From IMG/VR virus record IMGVR_UViG_3300044645_001220, positions 1-59,638 of that record: 59,638 nucleotides of DNA; one strand, given 5' to 3'. Numbering within the stretch: the stretch's first letter is position 1; the number at the start of each line of letters is the position of its first letter. This DNA comes from a virus. The position numbers and the translations under genes are program-made. The notes under the pieces were generated by a model, which did not search any database, was not told the origin of the DNA, and was given only the letters and a program-made list of their open reading frames with translations. This document shows, piece by piece, positions 1 through 5,875 of this stretch.

Positions 1-127
1 TTTTTTTTGCTCCCAGGCATCGCTCCCAGGCATCGCTCCCAGGCCGGGACCGTCGGCGATGCCGGTCCTCGTGGCATCGCTCCCAGGCCGGGACCGTCGG
101 CGATGCCGGTCCTCGTGGCATCGCTCC
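1..127. repeat. Terminal direct repeat, left copy
   Basis: These 127 bases are identical to 59512-59638. An exact end overlap of 127 is what a de Bruijn assembler with k=127 leaves on a circular path, so one copy should be removed. A genuine short terminal repeat is the alternative. Confidence 0.95.
18..43. repeat. 13-bp tandem subrepeats (2 copies)
   Basis: CATCGCTCCCAGG occurs twice (18-30, 31-43). It is the tail of the adjacent 44-bp unit and carries only the right half of that unit's inverted repeat. Confidence 0.9.
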
Positions 128-175
128 CAGGCCGGGACCGTCGGCGATGCCGGTCCTCGTGGCATCGCTCCCAGG
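44..175. repeat. 44-bp tandem repeats (3 copies), iteron-like
   Basis: Three head-to-tail identical units at 44-87, 88-131 and 132-175. Each holds a perfect 8-bp inverted repeat, GCGATGCC-N9-GGCATCGC, and a second one, GGACCG-N10-CGGTCC. Tandem units with internal dyads in a non-coding region suggest protein-binding iterons or an origin. Copy number may be under-counted because the assembly ends fall inside the array. Confidence 0.85.
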
Positions 176-570
176 CAATGCTAAGCTATCGCCCAAAATT
201 CAGCACCCCGCGCCCCTAGTTGGTGAACCCGCAGCAGGAGGAGGATGGGACAATCGGCACCCCCCGAACGTACTAGGGGGGGGAATTATCGCACCCCCCG
301 GATTGTACCCCCCCGCTCAGGTGCGGTAGGGGGGGTATGGTATTCCCCTACTATGTGCCGCCAGACAGTTCTTAGATTCGGCGCAGTGATGCGTGCGATC
401 TGTAATCCGCCCCTGCGCCGATTTTGACCTCTCGCACGCGCGTATTGCAAGTTGCTATTGCTAAGCATAGCTGTCGGGCGATTTTCAGCGTGTCGCATCC
501 CAAGGTAGGTGACAGGGCAGGGGGCTTTGGGCAGTGGCTTTTAGCAATAGCAGTAGCAAGTAGCTTTTAG
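176..570. other. Non-coding control region with GC-run hairpins
   Basis: No credible gene is seen. It contains a C6/G8 hairpin (260-265 with 276-283) and a 9-bp stem TACCCCCCC/GGGGGGGTA (306-314 with 329-337). A roughly 20-bp imperfect inverted repeat (447-466 versus 537-560) brackets the first copy of a 60-bp repeated element. Confidence 0.6.
461..520 (+). repeat. 60-bp repeated leader element, copy A
   Basis: First of three imperfect copies (others 571-630 and 3771-3830) sharing the core GATTTT(T)CAGCG, TCGCATCCC and GGTGA. Outer bases TGTC (471-474) can pair with GACA (511-514). This stem is rebuilt with different bases in the other copies, so an RNA structure is possible. Confidence 0.6.
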
Positions 571-630
571 CCATGCTTAGCTGTCCCCGATTTTTCAGCG
601 GGTCGCATCCCGGAATGGGTGAGGGGTGCG
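571..630 (+). repeat. 60-bp repeated leader element, copy B
   Basis: Copy immediately upstream of the first early gene. The outer pair is CCCC/GGGG instead of TGTC/GACA. GGTCGCA (602-608) and TGCGACC (627-633) could also form a longer hairpin. Confidence 0.65.
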
Positions 631-646
631 ACCGACCAACCAAGTT

Positions 647-662
647 ACTCATGGAGAAGAGT
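647..662 (+). promoter_or_regulatory. ANGGA leader hairpin over RBS
   Basis: ACTC and GAGT pair around a loop that begins ATGGA, which is also the Shine-Dalgarno of the gene starting at 666. This fits a CsrA-type site. Confidence 0.5.
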
Positions 663-665
663 ATC

Positions 666-1322
666 ATGCCAGCATTGTATGAGAAGTATCGCCCTTCTAC
701 GCTCGATGACGTAGTTGGGCAAGCAGAAGCCGTTAATCGTATTCGTTTCTTGCAGCAGAGAAACGGGCTTGTCGGTAAGGCGTTCTGGATTAAGGGGCCT
801 TCCGCCAGCGGCAAGACGACTCTGGCTAAGATCATGGCCAGTAGTGTCACCGATGATCTTGCTATCGAAGAGCTAGATGCCCAGGACTTGACGCTCGATA
901 AGGTCAGAGAGTTCTCCGATAAGTGCCGCAAGAGGCCGCTATTCGGGGATTGCTGGGCATTTGTCGCCAATGAGGCACACAATCTCCGCAGTCAGGTGGT
1001 TTCTATGCTCCAGACTGTACTGGAGGAGGAACACGTTCAGCGTCATGGACTCTGGATCTTCACTACTACTGACAAAGGGCACAAGAAGCTGTTCGACGAC
1101 AAGTTCGACAGTTCGCCGTTCCTCAGTAGGGCAATCACTATCGAGCTTACGCTGACGCCAGACAAGCGTATTGAGTACGCCCAGCGACTCATGGCAATCG
1201 CACAAGCCGAAGGACTCGATAACGGCAAGGGAATCGTCGATTTCGCCCACCTAATGGCCAGATGCGAGCTTAACTTCCGCAAAGCGTTTGGCGAGTTGGA
1301 AGTCGGCTGTATGTTTGCCTAG
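666..1322 (+). CDS. Clamp-loader-like AAA+ ATPase (RFC small subunit/gp44-like)
   Basis: 218 residues. Start chosen at the ATG after the GGAGAAG site; an upstream ATG at 573 lies inside the repeated leader. The N-terminus carries the YEKYRP and VVGQ signature of clamp loaders. Walker A is GPSASGKT (44-51). The Walker B region is WAFVANEAH (97-105), with Asn where Asp is usual but Glu103 kept, and an SR pair at 154-155 fits the arginine finger. Known family members load sliding clamps onto primed DNA. No phage clamp or polymerase is visible, so it may act on the host clamp or in another remodelling role. The ATPase core is clear; the clamp-loading function is inferred. It is the first gene of the early block. 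Confidence 0.8.
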   Translation: MPALYEKYRPSTLDDVVGQAEAVNRIRFLQQRNGLVGKAFWIKGPSASGKTTLAKIMASSVTDDLAIEELDAQDLTLDKVREFSDKCRKRPLFGDCWAFVANEAHNLRSQVVSMLQTVLEEEHVQRHGLWIFTTTDKGHKKLFDDKFDSSPFLSRAITIELTLTPDKRIEYAQRLMAIAQAEGLDNGKGIVDFAHLMARCELNFRKAFGELEVGCMFA

Positions 1323-1335
1323 ATTGCCTATCCTT

Positions 1336-1352
1336 ACTGACATTTTGTCAGT
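1336..1352. promoter_or_regulatory. 17-bp palindrome ACTGACA-TTT-TGTCAGT
   Basis: Perfect 7-bp inverted repeat with a 3-bp spacer, in the only intergenic location of this dispersed motif. Other copies lie at 27565, 45095 and 47774, with a one-mismatch copy at 10602. It may be an operator, a dispersed repressor or partition site, or a hairpin at the end of the preceding mRNA. Confidence 0.7.
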
Positions 1353-1394
1353 GCCGCAGAGTCGGTCACAGGGGGTTCGATTCCCTCAAGCGGC
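1353..1394 (+). other. tRNA-like minihelix
   Basis: GCCGC (353-357 of this kilobase) pairs with GCGGC (390-394) and encloses a T-arm-like hairpin, GGGGG-TTCGATT-CCCTC. There is no room for D and anticodon arms, so this is not a tRNA; it could be a tRNA remnant or mimic. Confidence 0.35.
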
Positions 1395-1411
1395 TTTCCA
1401 CACGGTTTGTA

Positions 1412-1438
1412 GCAATGCCACAGCGTTTGTGGCGTTGC
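1412..1438 (+). other. Strong 11-bp hairpin in intergenic region
   Basis: GCAATGCCACA pairs with TGTGGCGTTGC around a GCGTT loop, just upstream of the next leader. There is no T tract, so it is more likely an mRNA structure or processing signal than a terminator. Confidence 0.55.
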
Positions 1439-1448
1439 CGGTTTCTAG

Positions 1449-1461
1449 TCTCATGGAGAGA
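1449..1461 (+). promoter_or_regulatory. ANGGA leader hairpin over RBS
   Basis: TCTC/GAGA stem presents ATGGA in the loop, 5 nt before the ATG at 1467. Confidence 0.5.
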
Positions 1462-1466
1462 TAGCT

Positions 1467-1862
1467 ATGGTCCCGTTCTATGTCAAAGACCGATCCTACA
1501 GGGTGGAGCTTATCTGCGATCCACTGCCCGGACAGCCAGAGAGCCACACCAACAAGATTTTGGTGAAGGTTTACCACGAACCAGCGCTGAAGGAATATCG
1601 CATCATGGCGTTCCCGACGCAGGCAGAGCGTAAGGAGCTTGACGGCATTCCCTACGAAGTCACGAATGTCACCAAGTTTCGGGCTTGCATCGGCATTGTC
1701 GGCAAGACGCCTCGCTACAGCGACAAGCAGCTTCGGGACGTAGTTGCTCAGTCGATTCGCTCTGGTGCAGTTCTCGATTGCGTAGAGCAGGCTTGCAATC
1801 GTAACGGCCTAGTTCTATCTGCCGGGATGATCGAGAAGGTCGCCCCAAGCGTACTTGCCTAG
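1467..1862 (+). CDS. Hypothetical protein
   Basis: 131 residues, not recognised. The start follows a GGAGAG site in the shared leader. Composition is soluble alpha/beta with no membrane segment or obvious motif. The second gene of the early block, it sits between an intergenic region rich in hairpins and the next leader, so it is probably co-transcribed with its neighbours. Confidence 0.7.
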   Translation: MVPFYVKDRSYRVELICDPLPGQPESHTNKILVKVYHEPALKEYRIMAFPTQAERKELDGIPYEVTNVTKFRACIGIVGKTPRYSDKQLRDVVAQSIRSGAVLDCVEQACNRNGLVLSAGMIEKVAPSVLA

Positions 1863-1882
1863 TCCGTCGCCAGTTCCATTCA

Positions 1883-1897
1883 CGTTCATGGAGAATG
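1883..1897 (+). promoter_or_regulatory. ANGGA leader hairpin over RBS
   Basis: CGTTC/GAATG stem with loop ATGGA. The upstream bases TTCACGTTCA also recur at 4681-4690, 5846-5855 and 8270-8279. Confidence 0.55.
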
Positions 1898-1901
1898 CAG
1901 C

Positions 1902-2195
1902 ATGACACCGAAGACCGAAGAAGATTTGATCTACGAAAGCGTTGCCGACTTGGCCTACAAAATGGCCAGAGAGCTTAAAGATCAGGCCATGAGCCTGTAC
2001 GACAGCATGACCGAAGACGAGAGGAAGAAGGTTCTTCCAGAGGAGGCACACGGCAAGAGGTACGCCGCCGCCAGGGTGCTTCTACTCGCAGCAAATATGA
2101 TCGACGAAAAGTCGCCTCTGCATCGCGAGTTCGCAGCAGAGTCGATCCTGAAGAATATCAAGTCGGCGAAACGCATTGTGCGTCAGCGACGATAA
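1902..2195 (+). CDS. Hypothetical small helical protein
   Basis: 97 residues, charged and almost entirely helix-forming, with a basic C-terminus (KSAKRIVRQRR). Not recognised. The start follows GGAGAATGCAGC. The stop codon TAA lies at the 5' edge of the first twister-like element, so ribozyme cleavage would release this cistron with a defined 3' end. Confidence 0.7.
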   Translation: MTPKTEEDLIYESVADLAYKMARELKDQAMSLYDSMTEDERKKVLPEEAHGKRYAAARVLLLAANMIDEKSPLHREFAAESILKNIKSAKRIVRQRR

Positions 2196-2262
2196 ACGCA
2201 GAGTGGGGGCCGATGGCCCCTAATGCGGCCTTCCATCGTGGAAGCCAGTCACAAGCCTGGAT
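2193..2262 (+). ncRNA. Twister-like self-cleaving ribozyme, copy 1
   Basis: The elements of a twister fold appear in type-P5 permuted order: AUAA-like lead; P2 strand CGCA (2197-2200); conserved GAG, then GUG; P1 GGGGCC/GGCCCC (2206-2220) capped by GAU; UAA (2221-2223); P2 strand UGCG (2224-2227); GC; P3 CUUCCA/UGGAAG (2230-2244); P4 CCAG/CUGG with loop UCACAAGC (2245-2260). The T1 pseudoknot would be GUG (2203-2205) with CAC (2250-2252). The expected cut is at U2221-A2222. A closing P5 helix is not obvious, so catalytic activity is unproven. Confidence 0.7.
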
Positions 2263-2273
2263 TCATGGAGAGT
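2261..2273 (+). promoter_or_regulatory. ANGGA leader hairpin over RBS
   Basis: ATTC/GAGT around ATGGA, directly abutting the twister P4 helix. The two structures could compete for the ribosome binding site of the gene at 2280. Confidence 0.45.
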
Positions 2274-2279
2274 ATGGCA

Positions 2280-2903
2280 ATGAGTACAAGAGGAACCTAT
2301 GGCTTTCACTCAGAAGTTCGTCGGCAAAGGCATTTCGTTTACATCCACCACGACAACTACCCAGAAGGAGCGGCAACCTATTTCTACACGGCACTCATGA
2401 GCGACAATCAACATGGAAATTTTGCCACGGTATTTGTTCGTTCCGTCAGTCGCTCGGAACTGACGGAAAGCCATGAAATCCACGCAGATACCGAGTATCG
2501 CTACGACGTAACGGGACATGGCCCGGATGCGATTCTTCTAGCATACGAACGCCAGCACAGCCAGAAGCCTGAGTGGTTTCCGTTCTTCAACGGAAGACTT
2601 TACGAGTTTATTCACCAATACCCTGACAACATCAACGGATTCGAGCCGTTCAAGAAGGTGGCCCTGCGGTACGACCAGACCATTGTGCTTAACGACACAC
2701 TAGCAGGTGTTCGATTGCACGATGCTCTTCGCAAAATGAATTTATGGAAAGTTACATTTCGCAATTCCGCCAACTGGAATCGTGTAACTGAAGAAGCGAA
2801 AGCTCTTATTGCGGCCTTTCCAGAATTGCCAGAGCGAATGGATCAGAATTTGATTCCAATGCTCGCTTACCTGAACGAGCATGAAGAACAAAACGCAGAG
2901 TGA
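2280..2903 (+). CDS. Hypothetical protein
   Basis: 207 residues from the ATG nine bases after GGAG; in-frame ATGs at 2223, 2265 and 2274 are less well placed. Not recognised. The middle is rich in aromatic residues and His (HHDNYPEG, EFIHQY), suggesting a folded globular protein. Its last codons and stop overlap the 5' strand of the second twister-like element. Confidence 0.75.
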   Translation: MSTRGTYGFHSEVRRQRHFVYIHHDNYPEGAATYFYTALMSDNQHGNFATVFVRSVSRSELTESHEIHADTEYRYDVTGHGPDAILLAYERQHSQKPEWFPFFNGRLYEFIHQYPDNINGFEPFKKVALRYDQTIVLNDTLAGVRLHDALRKMNLWKVTFRNSANWNRVTEEAKALIAAFPELPERMDQNLIPMLAYLNEHEEQNAE

Positions 2904-2957
2904 GGGCTTCGGCCCGTAATGCGGCTCCCCACAGTGGGGAACGGTCACAAGCCCGGA
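2891..2957 (+). ncRNA. Twister-like self-cleaving ribozyme, copy 2
   Basis: Same architecture as 2193-2262 with compensatory changes. P2 CGCA (2894-2897)/UGCG (2920-2923) is kept. P1 is GGGC/GCCC with a UUCG loop (2904-2915). P3 is UCCCCA/UGGGGA (2926-2940). P4 is CGG/CCG with the same UCACAAGC loop (2942-2955). GUG (2900-2902) can pair with CAC (2946-2948). The SD of the next gene, GGAGGA, begins within the P4 3' strand, so folding may mask it. Confidence 0.7.
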
Positions 2958-2966
2958 GGAATCACC

Positions 2967-3353
2967 ATGAAGACGATTGAGATTTGCGGGTGCAGCGAAT
3001 GGTTTCGCTTGCACACTGAAGCAGTGCCGAACGGACTCGATAGCGACACAGAGAACGACGCTATCGCTTCCCTGGTGACTGACATCAGCCGAGCGCTCGA
3101 CCATTTGAGGTACGCCAACTACGTCGCAACTCACGGATACCACCAGTGGAACGGCTTGGACGGAGTTGCAGGAGGATACTCTCGCAGGCCGAGAATTGCA
3201 GGCGGCGTAGTTCGTGCAGTCGCTTGCAAACTGACGCCAGAGGAGGTCGATGAAGTAGAGAAAACCGTTTCTCAGTGCATGAGTGACTTCCGTGAAGGAC
3301 TCGATGCCGCCCTGGAAAGTTGCGGGTATTTCGCCGAGCCGGAAGACGAATAA
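2967..3353 (+). CDS. Hypothetical protein
   Basis: 128 residues. Start chosen at the ATG after GGAGGAATCACC; the earlier in-frame ATG at 2919 lies inside the ribozyme. Not recognised. It contains scattered Cys and an acidic C-terminus (AEPEDE). Last early gene before the divergent small gene. Confidence 0.7.
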   Translation: MKTIEICGCSEWFRLHTEAVPNGLDSDTENDAIASLVTDISRALDHLRYANYVATHGYHQWNGLDGVAGGYSRRPRIAGGVVRAVACKLTPEEVDEVEKTVSQCMSDFREGLDAALESCGYFAEPEDE

Positions 3354-3382
3354 AAAAGCCGCAGCAATTACGCCACGGCTTT
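3354..3382 (-). terminator. Rho-independent terminator (leftward)
   Basis: Read leftward, AAAGCCG pairs with CGGCTTT and is followed by a run of six T. It ends the small leftward gene at 3405-3515. Confidence 0.75.
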
Positions 3383-3404
3383 CATACGATCGGCGATGGG
3401 TTCG

Positions 3405-3515
3405 CTACTTGCACTTACAGGTGCCAGACCCACACTTGCGGCAACCGCCGCCCTTGCCGCCCTTGCCGCCACCTTTACCGCCCTTTGTCCCCTTCATAGG
3501 AGTGCCCTTTGCCAT
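3405..3515 (-). CDS. 36-residue Gly/Lys-rich CxxC/CxC micro-protein
   Basis: A short leftward frame encodes MAKGTPMKGTKGG, then repeated KGG/KGGG units, then CRKCGSGTCKCK and a stop. Cys25, Cys28, Cys33 and Cys35 form CxxC-x4-CxC, a plausible metal knuckle on a very basic tail that could bind nucleic acid. It has its own near-consensus promoter (3551-3579) and terminator (3354-3382), isolated inside a rightward operon. A clear SD is lacking, so a roughly 190-nt regulatory RNA next to csrA is the main alternative. Confidence 0.6.
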   Translation of the reverse strand: MAKGTPMKGTKGGKGGGKGGKGGGCRKCGSGTCKCK

Positions 3516-3550
3516 GAAGACTTACTGAAAACCGTAACGCCACAGGTCGA

Positions 3551-3579
3551 AGAGTATCACTGTTTTGTTGTCGTGTCAA
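3551..3579 (-). promoter_or_regulatory. Sigma70-type promoter, leftward
   Basis: On the minus strand TTGACA (3579-3574) and TACTCT (3556-3551) are separated by 17 bases. It faces the 36-codon gene and overlaps the region just upstream of csrA. Confidence 0.75.
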
Positions 3580-3580
3580 A

Positions 3581-3590
3581 TTCATGGAGG
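3581..3590 (+). promoter_or_regulatory. ANGGA leader of csrA-like gene
   Basis: TTCATGGAGG is both the SD and an A-N-G-G-A site ahead of the csrA-like start, as expected for autoregulation; the flanking stem is weak here. Confidence 0.4.
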
Positions 3591-3596
3591 TGCATC

Positions 3597-3770
3597 ATGC
3601 TACGAATCACGGTTCCCGTTGGGGCAAGTTTCATAGTGGGGAAAGCCACTGTTACCCTACTCAAGCGCCACGGAAACCATATCTCGGTGACGGTTGAAGC
3701 GCCGAAGGAAATCCCCATTCGGCGTATCCGCCAAGACGGTACTCCAGTAGAGAGAAAACCAGCCAAGTAG
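3597..3770 (+). CDS. csrA: CsrA/RsmA-like translational regulator
   Basis: 57 residues; bacterial CsrA is about 61. The sequence follows CsrA end to end: MLRITVPVGASFIVG matches the first strands (MLILTRRVGETLMIG), then TVTLLKRHGN, then VEAPKEIPIRR matching the conserved APKEV-V-HR strand, with Arg42/43 near the RNA-contacting Arg44 of E. coli. CsrA dimers bind ANGGA in hairpin loops, usually over an SD, and block translation. The surrounding early genes, including this one, carry such sites. An in-frame ATG at 3396 would only extend into the antisense of the neighbouring micro-gene. The family is confident; the regulon is inference. Confidence 0.82.
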   Translation: MLRITVPVGASFIVGKATVTLLKRHGNHISVTVEAPKEIPIRRIRQDGTPVERKPAK

Positions 3771-3830
3771 CAATGCTTGGCTGGTCCCGATTTTTCAGCG
3801 GCTCGCATCCCGAAGTGGGTGACGGGCAAG
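3771..3830 (+). repeat. 60-bp repeated leader element, copy C
   Basis: Third copy, ahead of the DUF6744/RavA/ViaA-like module. The outer pair is CCCG/CGGG, compensated relative to copies A and B. A 7-bp hairpin, AGCCAAG/CTTGGCT (3762-3783), overlaps its start and the csrA stop codon. Confidence 0.65.
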
Positions 3831-3840
3831 TTTCAAATTT

Positions 3841-3850
3841 TTCATGGAGC
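3841..3850 (+). promoter_or_regulatory. ANGGA leader over RBS
   Basis: TTCATGGAGC precedes the ATG at 3857. The ATGGA core is conserved; pairing of the flanks is poor. Confidence 0.4.
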
Positions 3851-3856
3851 AGAATT

Positions 3857-4681
3857 ATGTCGAACAATCTCGGAGAAGTTGTCGGTTGGTCAGTCGATAC
3901 CAAGGGCACTGTCGTTCACGATGTACGCCAAGCACTTGCCACCGCTGGTTTCGAGCCAGACGCCGCTAAGGATCTCAACGCCAAGCACGCCTGGGGCAGA
4001 GCGATCAAGTCGCTAAAGGAAAGCCGATCGATCGACAAGCTGGTTGACGAGGATGGCAGTATCAGCTTCCAGTTCACACGCAAGGCTGTTCTTGGTGGTC
4101 GATTCGAGTTCGATTACGAGTTCACAGTTCACCTTGACGCAACGACTGGCAACGTCACTTGTCCAGAGCGGCCAGATTTTGCGATCGAGGCACAGAACCT
4201 AGTCAATGCGGCCTACAACGACCGCAACGCCAGTGACATCAGCCGCATCGTCATGCGACTGTTCAAGAAACGTGCCGACCTGTTCCCAGTCATCCCCGAC
4301 AAGGGTGTGGTTTACTTCGTGCCGCATCAGCACAAGGAGTTCACCGACCGCATCGAAACTTTCCTGTCTGCTATGGGTGGCAAGTTGCATCGCTTTATTG
4401 TCCCCAAGGGTGACGAGAAGTCGAATCGCGAGGTCCGAGATTCCGTGATGGCTGGCATGGAGGAAATGATTCAGGAGCTTTCCGCTTCCGTCGATGGCTG
4501 GGACGATACGACCCGCACCGACACAATCAACCGCGCTCTTGACCGCTATCAGAAGATCCGCCTCAAGATGGACGCCTACGCTGAGTTCCTGTCCGACAAG
4601 TCAGGAGAGATCCGCACCCGCCTTGACGACGCCAGGAAGCAGTTCCTAGCCAAGGTCGAAGAGTTCTCTGCCGCCAAGTAG
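3857..4681 (+). CDS. DUF6744-like protein of a MoxR-VWA module
   Basis: 274 residues. Start at the ATG after TTCATGGAGC. It is a mixed alpha/beta protein ending in a long charged helical region (about residues 190-274), likely coiled coil. I link it to the DUF6744 family from memory of its pattern and of its position ahead of phage MoxR and VWA genes; that assignment needs a profile search. It probably acts as substrate adaptor or partner of the ATPase and VWA protein that follow with matching leaders. Confidence 0.6.
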   Translation: MSNNLGEVVGWSVDTKGTVVHDVRQALATAGFEPDAAKDLNAKHAWGRAIKSLKESRSIDKLVDEDGSISFQFTRKAVLGGRFEFDYEFTVHLDATTGNVTCPERPDFAIEAQNLVNAAYNDRNASDISRIVMRLFKKRADLFPVIPDKGVVYFVPHQHKEFTDRIETFLSAMGGKLHRFIVPKGDEKSNREVRDSVMAGMEEMIQELSASVDGWDDTTRTDTINRALDRYQKIRLKMDAYAEFLSDKSGEIRTRLDDARKQFLAKVEEFSAAK

Positions 4682-4716
4682 TTCACGTTCGATTTGTTTC
4701 AAGTGTTTTTCATCAA

Positions 4717-4732
4717 GGTTCATGGAGAATCC
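4717..4732 (+). promoter_or_regulatory. ANGGA leader hairpin over RBS
   Basis: GGTTC pairs with GAATCC around loop ATGGA, 4 nt before the start of the RavA-like gene: the best hairpin of the leader set. Confidence 0.55.
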
Positions 4733-4735
4733 ACT

Positions 4736-5830
4736 ATGTCAGTTCAAGCCAAGTTTGCCGCCTTCCGTACCGCCCTTCATGCTGGCATGGTCCAGCGAGA
4801 AGAGGAGTCCGATATGGTTCTCACGGCCCTTCTTTGCCGGGAACACGCCTTGGTTGTGTCGCCGCCAGGAGAAGGCAAGTCGATGTTGCTCGACGCCATC
4901 ATGGCATGGGCGAAGGCCCCCAAGTTTGATATTCTTCTCAACAAGTTCTCGACTCCAGAAGAAGTCCTCGGCCCCATCAGCGTGACTTCGATGAAGTCTG
5001 ACCAGTATCGTCGCATCACCGACGGTATGCTTCCGCAGGCATCGGTGGCGTTCCTCGACGAAATCTTCAAGGCATCGTCGGCGATCCTCAATACGACTCT
5101 CAAGATCCTCAACGAGCGTAAGTTCCGCAACGGTATCGAGACTCTTGACTGCCCCCTGCTATTGTGTGTCGCCGCCAGCAACGAGTGGCCTTCATCCAGC
5201 GACGGCCTGGGCGCCCTGTTCGATCGGTTCCTGTTCCGCAAGACGGTAGGTACGATCAACGACGAGCGTGGCATCAAGCGATTGCTCTGGGACGACTCGA
5301 TCGGCGTCAAGATTGCCGACACGATCAGCCTGCCGGAAATCAATCTGGCTTGCGATCAAGCAGCGGCAATGCCCTGGACGCCAGAGGCCCAAGACGCCAT
5401 GTACGATTGCGTGGTCGGCGTTCGCCGCGAAGGTGTTCACGTTGGCTCCCGACGTATTCGCAAGTCAGTGCGTGCAGCACAGGCTTTCGCTTTTCTTGAC
5501 GGTTCCGACGCTGTTCAGCCCGAACACTTGGAGATTCTTTCGCACGTTCTCTGGGAAGACCCCAGCGAGCAACCGAAGATCGTCGCCAAGACAATCATGC
5601 AGATTGCCAACCCAGGCAACGCTGTTGTGATGCAGCTTTTAACCGAATGCGAGCAGGCTGTTGACGGCCTCGACATCAAGGATGCAGCCGCCACCACTGT
5701 CTGCATCAAGAAGCTCTCCGAGATTCAGACGCAACTCAAGGGGACCAAGGGGACCAAGGCAACCGCCGCTCTCCAGTACGTCAGCGACAAGATCAAGAAG
5801 ATCAAGCTCGACTTGGTTGCAGCGTTCTAG
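4736..5830 (+). CDS. RavA/MoxR-family AAA+ ATPase
   Basis: 364 residues. The sequence tracks E. coli RavA closely: Walker A SPPGEGKS (42-49), KFSTPEEVLGP (70-80), Walker B VAFLDE (104-109), ILNTTLKILNERKFRNG, and sensor-1 AASNE. RavA forms hexamers that work with the VWA protein ViaA on envelope and respiratory targets; MoxR proteins generally act as chaperones for metal-cofactor or complex assembly. The C-terminal third lacks recognisable RavA LARA features and ends in a Lys-rich helix. It sits 45 bp before the VWA gene, so a functional ATPase-VWA pair is likely. Its role in a phage is unknown; virion maturation, host takeover and anti-defence are all possible. Confidence 0.88.
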   Translation: MSVQAKFAAFRTALHAGMVQREEESDMVLTALLCREHALVVSPPGEGKSMLLDAIMAWAKAPKFDILLNKFSTPEEVLGPISVTSMKSDQYRRITDGMLPQASVAFLDEIFKASSAILNTTLKILNERKFRNGIETLDCPLLLCVAASNEWPSSSDGLGALFDRFLFRKTVGTINDERGIKRLLWDDSIGVKIADTISLPEINLACDQAAAMPWTPEAQDAMYDCVVGVRREGVHVGSRRIRKSVRAAQAFAFLDGSDAVQPEHLEILSHVLWEDPSEQPKIVAKTIMQIANPGNAVVMQLLTECEQAVDGLDIKDAAATTVCIKKLSEIQTQLKGTKGTKATAALQYVSDKIKKIKLDLVAAF

Positions 5831-5875
5831 GTTTCTCTTGTTCTGTTCACGTTCACCAAACTCAGGAGAATCACT

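Noticed and set aside
1-219. Short frames through the 44-bp repeats
   Set aside because: They translate the tandem repeat itself (PGRDRR-type repeats) and have no RBS.
1353-1394. Possible tRNA gene from GGGGG-TTCGATT-CCCTC
   Set aside because: The acceptor-like strands are only 42 nt apart, with no space for D and anticodon arms. It was also compared with the twister fold because of the nearby GCAGAG and CAAGCGGC, but the conserved P4 loop is missing downstream.
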